This document shows, in pieces, positions 25,518 through 34,207 of a stretch of 64,000 nt of DNA. The position numbers and the translations under genes are program-made. The DNA lies in contig JAJXUE010000004.1 in NCBI GenBank assembly GCA_021783135.1, positions 47,498-111,497 of the forward strand, read 5' to 3'. Source of the stretch: Bacillota bacterium. GTDB lineage: Bacteria > Bacillota > Desulfitobacteriia > Desulfitobacteriales > JAJXUE01. How positions within the stretch are numbered: the first letter of the stretch is position 1; every line of letters starts with the position of its first letter. Below the pieces are notes generated by a model. That model had not been told where the DNA came from. It did not search any database and saw only the letters and a program-made list of their open reading frames with translations.

Positions 25518-26654
25518 ATGATTATTGGCGTACCGAAAGAAATAAAAAACAACGAAAACCGAGTCGCACTCACTCCGGCAGGGGTAGAGGCTTTCCGTAA
25601 AACAGGACACAAGGTAGTAATTGAAACCTCCGCCGGTACAGGTAGTTCCATTGACGATGCTGAATTCGTTGCTGCCGGAGCGGAAATCCTGGCCACTGCC
25701 ACGGAAGTTTTTGCTGCGGCAGACATGCTTATTAAGGTTAAGGAACCGCTGGCCTCGGAATATGCCTTATTTAAAGACGGACAAATGTTGTTCACTTATT
25801 TACATTTAGCACCTGAACCGGAATTGACTCATGCTCTGCTCCAAAAAAACATCATAGGAATTGCCTATGAAACAGTCCGACCTTCCGACAACACCCTCCC
25901 TTTGCTGTCCCCGATGAGTGAAGTAGCTGGTCGGATGAGTGTGCAAATTGGGGCGCAATTTTTAGAAAAGCCACATGGTGGTAAGGGTGTGTTGTTGGGT
26001 GGTGTTCCAGGTGTGCCGGCAGCGAAAGTGACCATTGTCGGTGGAGGCATCGTCGGTACTAACGCCGCGAAAATAGCGATCGGTATGGGGGCTGATGTCA
26101 CCATTCTTGATCTAAGTCCTGCCCGTTTGCGCTACCTCGATGACATTTTCGGGGCTCGCATTAAAACCTTAATGTCCAATAGTTACAATATTAAGCACGC
26201 AGTAGCAGAGGCTGATTTGTTGATAGGCGCCGTGCTGATTCCCGGAGCCAGAGCACCCAAGTTGGTCAGCGAAGCTATGGTCAAAACGATGCAAGCTGGT
26301 TCCGTGATCGTGGACGTAGCGATTGATCAAGGCGGCTGTATCGAGACAGTTGACCGTGTAACCACCCATTCTGAACCGACATATGAGAAATATGGAGTAA
26401 TCCACTACAGCGTCGCCAACATGCCTGGGGCTGTGGCTCGTACTTCTACCTTTGCCTTGACTAACGCCACCTTGCCCTATGCCTTAAAATTAGCAAATTT
26501 GGGCTATGCAGCTGCCATTAGCACAGATTTGGCGCTAGCCCGCGGCGTAAACGTGTTGCATGGAAAATTGACGATGCAGCCGGTTGCCGAGGCTCTGGGA
26601 CTTCCCTACACCCCGTTAAACGAAGTTACCGATGTTCCGTCGCAAATGTTTTAA
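25518..26654 (+). CDS. ald: Alanine dehydrogenase
   Basis: A 378-aa NAD-dependent enzyme interconverting alanine and pyruvate plus ammonia. Typical blocks: [25 protein letters not shown] at the N-terminus with catalytic Lys later (LIKVKEPL), the DYLH-like [34 protein letters not shown] (NAD fold) and [18 protein letters not shown]. The ATG at 25518 has AGAGGAG upstream; the track's TTG start is too near it. A TTGACT -35-like box lies in the upstream gap. In an amino-acid fermenter it would drive alanine catabolism, or alanine-triggered processes in spores. Confidence 0.97.
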   Translation: MIIGVPKEIKNNENRVALTPAGVEAFRKTGHKVVIETSAGTGSSIDDAEFVAAGAEILATATEVFAAADMLIKVKEPLASEYALFKDGQMLFTYLHLAPEPELTHALLQKNIIGIAYETVRPSDNTLPLLSPMSEVAGRMSVQIGAQFLEKPHGGKGVLLGGVPGVPAAKVTIVGGGIVGTNAAKIAIGMGADVTILDLSPARLRYLDDIFGARIKTLMSNSYNIKHAVAEADLLIGAVLIPGARAPKLVSEAMVKTMQAGSVIVDVAIDQGGCIETVDRVTTHSEPTYEKYGVIHYSVANMPGAVARTSTFALTNATLPYALKLANLGYAAAISTDLALARGVNVLHGKLTMQPVAEALGLPYTPLNEVTDVPSQMF

Positions 26655-26662
26655 CCTTGTTC

Positions 26663-26725
26663 GGACCGCACTCGCGGTCCTTTTTTGTACTATCTTCCGC
26701 TGGGGTCGAGTTTTCTTTCTGCTCC
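26663..26725 (+). repeat. ald terminator and partial copy D of the two-hairpin repeat
   Basis: The stem GGACCGC/GCGGTCC followed by TTTTTT is the ald terminator. It leads directly into the repeat core TGTACTATCTTCCGCTG and then TTCTTTCTG, with the second stem deleted. It overlaps the left end of the element at 26708. Confidence 0.65.
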
Positions 26726-26884
26726 GTTCAGCAGACTACAGCGCCTAGCATACTTTTCGGTTCGCTTCATCACTTCCGCAAACGTAGCCATAAATTGGGC
26801 GCGAGCATGCGTGCTCTCGTTCGGGCGCTCACCGTGTATGCTAACGGCGCCTCCGTAATGCTTCTCTGCACAGAAAGTAAACTC
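26708..26884. mobile_element. 177-bp MITE-like element with imperfect terminal inverted repeats
   Basis: The ends are GAGTTTTCTTTCTG (26708-26721) and CAGAAAGTAAACTC (26871-26884), inverted with 13 of 14 matches. A second inverted pair just inside, GCGCCTAGCATAC (26741-26753) and GTATGCTAACGGCGC (26836-26850), extends the arms to ~46-49 bp. A central hairpin GAGCAtgcgTGCTC lies at 26803. There is no transposase ORF; the overlapping track ORFs are shadows. A nonautonomous element or a structured RNA are both possible. Confidence 0.5.
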
Positions 26885-26999
26885 ACCCTTTAGCTAAGCG
26901 GCCCCAGAGGGAAATTGATGCGTGACCCAGGTGGAGGCAAGCACCGCAGCTTGCCACTATCCATATCTTACCATATAAGGGTAAAGGAGGATGGTTTGG

Positions 27000-27269
27000 G
27001 TGGGTATATTCTTTACTTTACTTCGCATCTTTTATGCCGGTACTATGGCTGTCTATCCCAATGTAGGTATGTTCGGCAACAATGTCATTCAGTGCGTACA
27101 AGCCGGTCGGCGCTTAGGTAATCATTTTGGCCTTATTAAAGGTGGCAGCCTTATTACACCCGGACCACAAACCGAGCAGGGCAATTACGCCTGGTGGCAA
27201 GACGGCATGATTCTAGTTAAAGGCTTGGCACCGTTCGGACAACGGCTCATTCGCGGTAGCGGCAAATAG
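27000..27269 (+). CDS. Hypothetical 89-aa protein
   Basis: A short protein with an N-terminal hydrophobic segment (GIFFTLLRIFYAGTMAVYP) and a basic, Gly/Trp-containing rest (GNNVIQCVQAGRRLGNHFGLI, NYAWWQDGMILVKGL). The GTG at 27000 is placed 9 nt after AAAGGAGG; the track's ATG (26991) abuts that site. A strong terminator follows. I do not recognise a family. Confidence 0.6.
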   Translation: MGIFFTLLRIFYAGTMAVYPNVGMFGNNVIQCVQAGRRLGNHFGLIKGGSLITPGPQTEQGNYAWWQDGMILVKGLAPFGQRLIRGSGK

Positions 27270-27306
27270 GAGCGCCCTGTCGCTGTGACGACCGGGCGCT
27301 CCTATT
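27265..27306. terminator. Bidirectional terminator
   Basis: AATAGGAGCGCCC / GGGCGCTCCTATT, 13-bp arms, lying between convergent genes. Confidence 0.9.
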
Positions 27307-27308
27307 TA

Positions 27309-28220
27309 TTATAGTGTTTCACCTCTGGCCCAACGTGCCGCCTCCATCGAATCCTCCTGATAAATCGCACTCAATTTCCATTGCTCGTCCTGCCAGATAA
27401 ACTGCCAAAATTCCGTAAAATAAAGCCTGTTGGTGTCATCGCCCGCTATGACGCGGCCGGATGCATCTACTGTATAATCGATTAAACTGGCAAATATGCG
27501 GGCGACAAAAGTTTCATTACCAGATTCCAGCTCACTGTGCACAAAATCAATGTTCTCAGTACTTAACTCCGGATCCTTAATCATGTTGCGTTCACCCCGC
27601 CCACGCATCGCGGCTATTTTGCTCTCGTAATCTGTCAGCAATTCGGGGGTGAGATATTGTGCGCCCTGACTAAGGTCCTGACGTGACCATGAATCCTGGA
27701 CGTAAAAGAATACCTGATGGACCCTACCGTTAAGCAATCCATAGTCCCAGCGCGGAAATTTCGTGGCGTAATAGTCCATATTTTTACGCGTATAGTTAAT
27801 CGCTTCCCCAAAACGACCTCGTTCGTTACGAATGGGTCGACCGGAAACATCTACCGGCTCACCCGGTAAAGGTTGGTATTGTTGTCGCTGCTGGGTCCGC
27901 CTTGAGTTGAACATTCCCCCACGTCCGAAAATCCGCAAGACGTAGAAGACGATAACTGCCATAACTATGAGGGAAAATATTGAAGAGCCTCCCCCTCCTC
28001 CGCCACCCAGCAAGAAGAACGGAAAGAAGCCGCCGGAAAAACCGCCACCTAAGCCACCTCCGAGCCCGCCGCCACTAAAACCACCACCCAAACCTCCCCC
28101 GCCAAAACCGCCGGAGAAGCTGCCGCCTAAGCCGCCGCCTCCCCGCGCCAGGGCAGTGGAAGCTTGGAGGCCCCAGTATAAAACTGTCGCCCCCAGAATT
28201 CCCCAGCCTCGTGCCTTCAT
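27309..28220 (-). CDS. Tim44-like domain membrane protein with glycine-rich region
   Basis: 303 aa. A signal-like N-terminus (GILGATVLYWGLQASTALA) precedes a Gly/Ser-rich low-complexity stretch (~residues 27-78), then a TM segment (SIFSLIVMAVIVFYVLRIFG). A Tim44/Mba1-like C-terminal domain follows (VHQVFFYVQDSWSRQDLS... LYFTEFWQFIWQDEQWKL). In bacteria such proteins are membrane-associated, of unclear function. The gene starts 22 bp after a pspA gene and is probably cotranscribed, suggesting a membrane-stress role. The repetitive Gly tract creates the Pro-rich shadow ORF on the plus strand. Confidence 0.85.
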   Translation of the reverse strand: MKARGWGILGATVLYWGLQASTALARGGGGLGGSFSGGFGGGGLGGGFSGGGLGGGLGGGFSGGFFPFFLLGGGGGGGSSIFSLIVMAVIVFYVLRIFGRGGMFNSRRTQQRQQYQPLPGEPVDVSGRPIRNERGRFGEAINYTRKNMDYYATKFPRWDYGLLNGRVHQVFFYVQDSWSRQDLSQGAQYLTPELLTDYESKIAAMRGRGERNMIKDPELSTENIDFVHSELESGNETFVARIFASLIDYTVDASGRVIAGDDTNRLYFTEFWQFIWQDEQWKLSAIYQEDSMEAARWARGETL

Positions 28221-28242
28221 CTCAATGTCTCACTCCAAACTC

Positions 28243-28923
28243 TTACTGATTTTGCTTTTCATCCATCGCTGCCTTAAGTTTGGCAAGCTCATCTTCTACG
28301 CTAACAGAGCTTGAGCTTTGCTTTAATGCATCCATCTGCGCTTCAAAACTGGCAGAAGTAGTAAGCCGTGATGCCTTAGCCTCCGCCTCCAGATGCTCAA
28401 CGCGATCTCGCATCCGGTCAATATCGCCTAAGGGATCGTTTTGTCCCAAGCCGGATATCGTATCGCTGGCCTTTTTCATGGTTTCAGCACGGTGTTGACG
28501 CGTCACCAGATTATCGCGTTCCGCTTTAGCCTTTTGCATCTTCTCGGTCAGCAGTTGGAAGTTATCTTGCAAGTCTTTTACTACCTGCTCTTGCTCCACT
28601 AATTGCTGTTCGAAATCCGCTAAACTTTGTTCAGTTTGCTGTTTACGACTTAGAGCTGTACGTGCCAAGTCATCACGATTTTGCTGTACAGCGAGGGCGG
28701 CCTGACCGCTTAGCTCGGCAATATCCTTCTTGGCCCCAGCAATTTTCTCTTGCAATAGAATCTTGTCGGCAGCAGCTCTGTTAACCTGCACCGAAAAATT
28801 TCTTAATTCCTCACTCGCACGCTCGATGTATAAGTTGAGCATTTTTTCCGGATCCTCAGCTTTACTGATTAAATCATTTAAATTAGCGTGCATTACATCT
28901 TTGACGCGTGAAAACAATCCCAT
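28243..28923 (-). CDS. pspA: PspA/IM30 family membrane-stress protein
   Basis: 226 aa, almost entirely helical, beginning MGLFSRVKDVMHANLNDLISKAEDPEKMLNLYI, which is the hallmark amphipathic start of the family. PspA/Vipp1 proteins coat and repair the cytoplasmic membrane as ESCRT-III-like oligomers. The long coiled-coil centre has E/K/Q repeats. First gene of a unit with the Tim44-like gene; no pspC/BC-type sensor is nearby. Confidence 0.95.
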   Translation of the reverse strand: MGLFSRVKDVMHANLNDLISKAEDPEKMLNLYIERASEELRNFSVQVNRAAADKILLQEKIAGAKKDIAELSGQAALAVQQNRDDLARTALSRKQQTEQSLADFEQQLVEQEQVVKDLQDNFQLLTEKMQKAKAERDNLVTRQHRAETMKKASDTISGLGQNDPLGDIDRMRDRVEHLEAEAKASRLTTSASFEAQMDALKQSSSSVSVEDELAKLKAAMDEKQNQ

Positions 28924-29149
28924 GCTAATGCCTCCCTTGATTTACATCTTCCAAAATGTTTATGCGCTTATGCCCTCTTTATTGTTACCGCTAAATATTG
29001 GCAGTCGGTATTTACACTCCAACCCCTCCCATGCTAATATTGTAAACTTTCTTTCTGTCCAGTACAAGGCAGTAGTTGTTCAAACAACTTTGTCCTTATG
29101 ATTTTATTATATGTTCATTATAATCACATGTCAATATTAATTTAAACAT

Positions 29150-29188
29150 TATTTATTTTTTAGGCGCAAAACCAAAAGTTTCGCGCCT
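29150..29188 (-). terminator. Terminator of the UbiE/MenG gene
   Basis: AGGCGC-AAAaC / GtTT-GCGCCT stem, followed on the minus strand by AAAAAATAAAT complementary T/A tract. It lies 19 bp after the stop. Confidence 0.7.
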
Positions 29189-29206
29189 GCTTCATCCCAC
29201 CATATT

Positions 29207-29941
29207 TTATTGACCGCTTGCGGGTTTTTTACCCTCGACTACCGCGACAACTCCGCCTAAGAGGTTAAAATATCTTGTCTCAACTAACCCGCAGGTCGCA
29301 AAGGTCTGCGCCAATTGTTGTTGTTCCGGAAATTCCTTGGCAGAATCGTACAGGTACTGATATGCCCCCCTGCGACCTGACCATATTTTACCCATAAAGG
29401 GAACAAGCTTTTCGAAATAGAGCCAGTAGCCCTGCTTAAATCCTGGTAGTTTCGGTTTGCCCATGTCCAGCGAGACAACCTTCGCACCAGGTTTAACTAC
29501 ACGCACAATTTCTTGAACCCCCTGGGTTAGATCCGGTAAATTTCTCAACCCCCAGCCCACCGTAGCGCCATCGAAACTATTGTCCGCAAACGGAAGTTGC
29601 ATGGCATTGCCCTGGGTAAACGTAATTACTTCCTGCAATGCAAAACCTGCCGTATTGGTGCGTGCGACTGCCAGCATATTTTCCGAAAAATCAAGCCCGG
29701 TCACCTTACCAGCTGGTCCGACCGCCCTAGCTAATTCCATACTAAAATAGCCGGTACCGCAGCACACATCTAAGACCTTATCCCCCGGGTGAAGCTGACA
29801 GCGTTTAACCGCAAAACGGCGCCACGCCTTATCTCTGCCCAGACTCATTAAGGTATTTAATAAATCATAACTCTTGGCAATGTCATTGAATGTCTGCTTG
29901 ACGAACTTTTCCTTTTGCTCAGGACTAGGCAATTTACTCAA
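29207..29941 (-). CDS. ubiE: Demethylmenaquinone/2-methoxy-6-polyprenyl-benzoquinol methyltransferase
   Basis: A 244-aa SAM-dependent methyltransferase of the UbiE/MenG family. Motifs in order: FVKQTFNDIAKSYDLLNTLMSLG(RDKAWRR), the SAM loop VLDVCCGTGYFSMELA, NAMQLPFADNSFD and GLRNL(P)D. It methylates demethylmenaquinone to menaquinone. The other men genes are not in the window, so the enzyme may serve another quinone-like substrate, but UbiE is the best match. TTG at 29941 is used as start, with AGGAGA 9 nt upstream. Confidence 0.92.
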   Translation of the reverse strand: MSKLPSPEQKEKFVKQTFNDIAKSYDLLNTLMSLGRDKAWRRFAVKRCQLHPGDKVLDVCCGTGYFSMELARAVGPAGKVTGLDFSENMLAVARTNTAGFALQEVITFTQGNAMQLPFADNSFDGATVGWGLRNLPDLTQGVQEIVRVVKPGAKVVSLDMGKPKLPGFKQGYWLYFEKLVPFMGKIWSGRRGAYQYLYDSAKEFPEQQQLAQTFATCGLVETRYFNLLGGVVAVVEGKKPASGQ

Positions 29942-29981
29942 AAGTCATTCTCTCCTGTCTGTTCTACTGCAGATTCTCTAA

Positions 29982-30033
29982 TTAAAACTCACTGTTAAGA
30001 TTCACTGCTAAAACTCGCTGTTAAAACTCGCTC
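29982..30033. repeat. Four 13-bp imperfect direct repeats
   Basis: TTAAAACTCACTG, TTAAGATTCACTG, CTAAAACTCGCTG and TTAAAACTCGCTC follow one another without gaps between the ubiE and splB genes. They may be a regulator-binding cluster or a slippage product. Confidence 0.7.
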
Positions 30034-30162
30034 AGCTACCCGTATTATTTTAATTCGGTGTAATCCCGATATTTCCTGTCCCACATCTACTTCTGAATGG
30101 TACCTTTAAGGATAGCGCAAAATAAGTTTTAGACGATGATTGGTACACGAAGGAGTATATAC

Positions 30163-31176
30163 ATGGCATTTAAACCAAAACGGGTAATGTTTGAGCAAGC
30201 AGCGCTGGAGTATCCGCTCGGCAGCCAACTATATCAACGATTTAAGCATGAACAAGTGCCTGTTAGCATGATCGGCTCACACAACAGGGTTACTGGTATT
30301 CCCGGCAAGAACCCTGTGGACGCTTGGAGAGAGGGTAAAGCAACCCTGGTAGTAGGTGTGCGCAAGACACTTGATTTCAGCACCTGCAAACCTTCAGCGC
30401 ATTACCAATTACCGCTGTATACGGGCTGCCCCGGCAAATGCGAATACTGTTACTTGATGACGACTTTAGGCAATAAACCCTATCTTCGCACCTATGTCAA
30501 CCTAGAGGAAATCTTCAACCAGGCAGAACAATACATTCACCGCCGCTCCCCCGAATTAACCGTCTTTGAGGGAGCAGCGACCTCAGACCCGGTTCCTTTG
30601 GAAGCTTATACCGGCGCATTAGCTAAGACCATTACCTTCTTTGCTAAGCAACCCTTAGGGCGCTTTCGCTTTGTTACTAAGTTTACGGCCATAGAACCTA
30701 TGCTGGACCTAGAGCATGCCGGACACACTACAGTTCGTTTTAGTATTAATACGGAACGAGTTATCGACCAATGGGAGCATGCTACTCCCAAACTGGCGCT
30801 GCGTGTCCAAGCAGCTCAACAAATTATGGCTGCGGGGTATCCTCTGGGTTTTATCGTAGCACCTATATTCTTATTGCCGCACTGGCAAGAGGAATATTTG
30901 GCTTTACTCCACACTCTGCGCCAAACCCTAAATGCACAGCCGCAATTTTTTGAGTTTATCTCGCACCGCTTTACCACTGCCGCCCAAACCCGAATCAATG
31001 CAGTCTTTCCTGAATCTACCCTACCAATGACCCCGGCAGAACGCCGCTATAAATACGGTCAGTTCGGGTATGGTAAATACGTGTACCCCAAAGAAACCTT
31101 AAGCTCAGCTGAGACCTGGCTCCGCCAGCAAACGCAGAGTTTGTTTCCGGACAGTCAAATCTTATATTTCGTCTAA
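30163..31176 (+). CDS. splB: Spore photoproduct lyase (radical SAM)
   Basis: A 337-aa enzyme that reverses the UV-induced thymine dimer (spore photoproduct) during germination. Cluster cysteines lie in CPGKCEYCYL (C89, C93, C96), with conserved flanks (GVRKTLDFSTCKPSAHY, GYPLGFIVAPI, KYGQFGYGKYVYP). The usual hydrogen-donor cysteine (C141 of B. subtilis, in FEASCTSD) is replaced: this protein reads FEGAATSD, with Ala at 139. The neighbouring tyrosines of the proposed relay are kept. ATG at 30163 has GAAGGAG; the track's start adds non-family residues. Confidence 0.95.
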   Translation: MAFKPKRVMFEQAALEYPLGSQLYQRFKHEQVPVSMIGSHNRVTGIPGKNPVDAWREGKATLVVGVRKTLDFSTCKPSAHYQLPLYTGCPGKCEYCYLMTTLGNKPYLRTYVNLEEIFNQAEQYIHRRSPELTVFEGAATSDPVPLEAYTGALAKTITFFAKQPLGRFRFVTKFTAIEPMLDLEHAGHTTVRFSINTERVIDQWEHATPKLALRVQAAQQIMAAGYPLGFIVAPIFLLPHWQEEYLALLHTLRQTLNAQPQFFEFISHRFTTAAQTRINAVFPESTLPMTPAERRYKYGQFGYGKYVYPKETLSSAETWLRQQTQSLFPDSQILYFV

Positions 31177-31228
31177 TAGGGCACTTGTGGCCCAAAATAA
31201 TTAAAGCCTTAGTAATGTTTAGTAATGC

Positions 31229-32590
31229 TTAGGTTTGGGCTAGTTCTAAAATTGCCTTGGTGTATATTTTAAAACTCAAGTTAATATCAGCGATGGACAT
31301 ATACTCATTGGAAATATGGGCCACATCTTCCCGTCCAGGCAACAAAGGCCCAAAGGCTACGCCACCCTTTAATTTTTTAGCATAGGTTCCGCCTCCAATC
31401 GCCAGAGCCTCGCTCATATCCCCGGTAAACTCCTGATATACCCGAAGTAAAGTCTGCACCAGCGGACTGTCTTTAGGTACATAATGTGGGGGTTCAAACT
31501 CCAATACCTGGGTCTTGAAGCCACTCTGGTGCAGAGTTTGTTCCGCCCGATTGAGCGTATCCTGTAATGGCAGGGTCACAGGCGAACGCACATCGAATAC
31601 GATGTAGCCTGTATCTTCCTTAAAATCTATAATTCCAACATTTGCGGTCAATTTACCTGAGACTTCATCCGCTAAGGCTATATTCAGTCCTTCGCCATAA
31701 ATACCCGTGCCGGCTGCAGCCAAAACTTCAAGCAGCTTTTGTTGCGGCCCAAGGTCCAATTGGGCGAGATACCGAAGCAGATGGGTAATTGCATTCTTAC
31801 CACGGTCAGGCATACTGGCATGAGCGAGTCGGCCAAAGGCGGTAAGTTTGAGCTCCTCACCTTCTACCTCCAGCTTAAAATCGGCGTCACCCTCTGATAA
31901 CCGGCGCAATTCCGCGGCATAATCCGTCCCACGTAGTCTTGCTTCGGCAATTTGCGGCACAACATTGGGACGCTCCCCACCGGACACGTACACAAGCGGT
32001 CCGGGGCATTGCCAAGTCGCCTGGAATTGCAGGATACCTTTTTCAGCATGTATTAACGGAAACTCAGCATCAGGTGAAAAACCTAAAGTCGGCATTTCCT
32101 CATGCTGCAAATAATATTCCACGCAGCCCATACCGCTTTCCTCATCTGTGCCAACAATTATCCTAATTCGTTTATTAACCGCTACACCGCTGTCTTTAAT
32201 TGCTTTTAAGGCATACAAAGCTATCATAGCCGGTCCTTTATTATCCATGGCTCCACGCCCGATAACTTTACCGTCTTTTATTACACCGCCAAATGGATCG
32301 ACATCCCAATCCTGTCCGGCCGGTACTACGTCAAGGTGCGCCAAAATGGCGAGAATTTCTTCCCCTTGGCCGTATTCTACATGTCCGGCATATCCAGCCA
32401 CATTCTTCACTCGAAAACCCATTGCTTCGGCCCGCGCCAAATACCAGTCAAGAGCCCGGGCAATCTCACTACCGAAAGGAGCTCCCGGTCTTGCTGTGCT
32501 CGCGTCTTTTACACTAGCTATCTTAATAACTGACTGTAAATCCTGCAACAAATCAGGCTCATATTTTTTAGTTATAGTATCCCACTGCAC
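31229..32590 (-). CDS. pepV: M20 family metallodipeptidase, PepV/Sapep type
   Basis: A 453-aa Mn/Zn-dependent cytosolic dipeptidase. Metal and catalytic motifs are present in order: ILAHLDVVPAG, GRGAMDNKGPAMIALYA, GTDEESGMG, FSPDAEFPLIHAEKG, and a late AIGGGTYAKKLKGGVAFG. It cleaves broad dipeptides for nutrition. It lies 39 bp after pgi on the same strand, so the two may share a transcript, though not functionally linked. Confidence 0.93.
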   Translation of the reverse strand: MQWDTITKKYEPDLLQDLQSVIKIASVKDASTARPGAPFGSEIARALDWYLARAEAMGFRVKNVAGYAGHVEYGQGEEILAILAHLDVVPAGQDWDVDPFGGVIKDGKVIGRGAMDNKGPAMIALYALKAIKDSGVAVNKRIRIIVGTDEESGMGCVEYYLQHEEMPTLGFSPDAEFPLIHAEKGILQFQATWQCPGPLVYVSGGERPNVVPQIAEARLRGTDYAAELRRLSEGDADFKLEVEGEELKLTAFGRLAHASMPDRGKNAITHLLRYLAQLDLGPQQKLLEVLAAAGTGIYGEGLNIALADEVSGKLTANVGIIDFKEDTGYIVFDVRSPVTLPLQDTLNRAEQTLHQSGFKTQVLEFEPPHYVPKDSPLVQTLLRVYQEFTGDMSEALAIGGGTYAKKLKGGVAFGPLLPGREDVAHISNEYMSIADINLSFKIYTKAILELAQT

Positions 32591-32629
32591 GTTAAGTTCC
32601 TCCTGTTTGTTTAAAGTAAGACCAAAGTT

Positions 32630-34060
32630 TTAACGCTGTAATATATATTTAGTTAACTTAGGCGCTTCTTGGTCAACTGCTTGCTTATTTTGTTCATACC
32701 CAGGACGGCCCATCAGACCGTACGTGGCATTCTTACCCGCTTCAACGCCGGGTTGATCAAAAGCATCAATCCCCAGTAGTTCACCGGCCATGGCAGTTTC
32801 AACTTCCAGCAGGTAAATTAACTGCCCCAGCGTATAAGCATTCACTTCAGGCAGCATAATCGTATTATTTAAGCGCCCGGCTTTAAGCAGGGCAAACTCG
32901 GTCGCTCGCCGCTCCGCCTGCATCAGCTCATTTAGCGTATGTCCGCCCAAAAATGCAACACCGGGTATAGTGCCAAAAGCTGAAGGAATAGCAACTTCCT
33001 GCTTAAATTCACCGACTGCCAAAAAGTTAACTACTTTATCAAACGGTCCTTCCGTAAATAGCTGAACCTGGGAGTGCTGATCCGTCACACCCAAGGCTTT
33101 GACCGGAGTCTGACCGGCAAAGACCTCATTTCCCGCTAAATCAACCCGTTTGCCCAAGCTCTCAGCCCAAAGTTGCGCATACCAATCCGCAAAATATTTA
33201 AGTGCTTCAGAATAGGGCATCATGACTGAAATATTTTTACCCTTGCCTATAGCCAAGTATTGTAAAACTGCGCGCAAGTATGCTGGGTTACTATCCCAGG
33301 TGCGGCAATTACTTAACCATTCGTCCATAGCAGCGGCACCGGCCAAAAGCTGCTTGATGTCCACCCCGGTCATCGCAGCCGGCAACAAACCGACAGGACA
33401 TAGCTCTGAAAATCTTCCACCCACCCCGTCAGGAACAAAAAAAGTTTTATATCCTTCTTCGCACGCTATAGCGATTAAATTACCCTTAGTTTGATCCGTG
33501 GTAGCAACAATATGAGCAGCATAGTCAGTACCCAGGCGTTGGCGCAGCATTTCCCGGATGATTAGGAACTGGGCCATGGTCTCTGAGGTACTGCCGGATT
33601 TGGTTATAACATTGAATAATGTTGTCGCAGGATTGATTACATCGAGTAACCCTGCAAAGCGTTCAGGGTCAATATTATCGACGACATAAAAACGAGGAAA
33701 TCCCGCTCGTTGAGCTGCGCTGAGCTCATTATAATAGGGATGATTTAAGGCCTGATGCACTGCCGTTGGCCCCAAGCCGGAGCCACCAATGCCCAAAACA
33801 ACAAAATTTTCAAACTGTCCCTTCGCCTGAGCCGCGTACGCCAATATTTGCTCCACCACGGCAGTTTGCGAGTATGGCAACTCGCGCCATACCATTTCAG
33901 ACCGTTTTTGTTGCATTCGTTGCCCAGCCTTATCAATTAAAGCTTGCGCGCGTTGCAAATCCAGCGCAGAAATTCCCTGCGTCCCTCCCAAAAAATCCGC
34001 CATCATATAGTTTACGTCCACAGACAAAAAATCCTGTTGGGTGCCAGCCGGTACACTCAT
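32630..34060 (-). CDS. pgi: Glucose-6-phosphate isomerase
   Basis: A 476-aa enzyme interconverting glucose-6-phosphate and fructose-6-phosphate. Recognised blocks: GIGGSGLGPTAVHQAL, the PGI signature KSGSTSETMAQFLII, GVGGRFSELCPVGLLP and HTLNEL. The length is shorter than the ~550-aa enterobacterial form, as usual in Firmicutes. ATG at 34060 (MSVPAGTQQD) is chosen, with GGGAGG upstream; the track adds 10 unlikely residues. Confidence 0.95.
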   Translation of the reverse strand: MSVPAGTQQDFLSVDVNYMMADFLGGTQGISALDLQRAQALIDKAGQRMQQKRSEMVWRELPYSQTAVVEQILAYAAQAKGQFENFVVLGIGGSGLGPTAVHQALNHPYYNELSAAQRAGFPRFYVVDNIDPERFAGLLDVINPATTLFNVITKSGSTSETMAQFLIIREMLRQRLGTDYAAHIVATTDQTKGNLIAIACEEGYKTFFVPDGVGGRFSELCPVGLLPAAMTGVDIKQLLAGAAAMDEWLSNCRTWDSNPAYLRAVLQYLAIGKGKNISVMMPYSEALKYFADWYAQLWAESLGKRVDLAGNEVFAGQTPVKALGVTDQHSQVQLFTEGPFDKVVNFLAVGEFKQEVAIPSAFGTIPGVAFLGGHTLNELMQAERRATEFALLKAGRLNNTIMLPEVNAYTLGQLIYLLEVETAMAGELLGIDAFDQPGVEAGKNATYGLMGRPGYEQNKQAVDQEAPKLTKYILQR

Positions 34061-34160
34061 ACTATACCTCCCATTGCTTAATGATTTCATCTTCTAACCC
34101 ATACTATACCATTTTTTCGTCCCCTTAACACCTAATACAAAAGTTCCACCTTACACGAAA

Positions 34161-34187
34161 GCACAGGCTAACCAATCTTACCTGTGC
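34161..34187 (-). terminator. Hairpin ending the lipoprotein/two-component operon
   Basis: GCACAGG/CCTGTGC stem with TTTCGTG after it on the minus strand, about 20 bp past the lipoprotein gene stop. Confidence 0.55.
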
Positions 34188-34207
34188 GTAAATAGTGGGC
34201 TTGTGAC

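Noticed and set aside
26657-27121. ORFs over the MITE-like region (26657..26893 and 26915..27121)
   Set aside because: They span inverted repeats and lack starts with ribosome sites; the real downstream gene starts at 27000 in another frame.
27967-28314. Pro-rich plus-strand ORF (115 aa)
   Set aside because: Antisense reading of the Gly-rich tract of the Tim44-like gene; no ribosome site and low-complexity composition.
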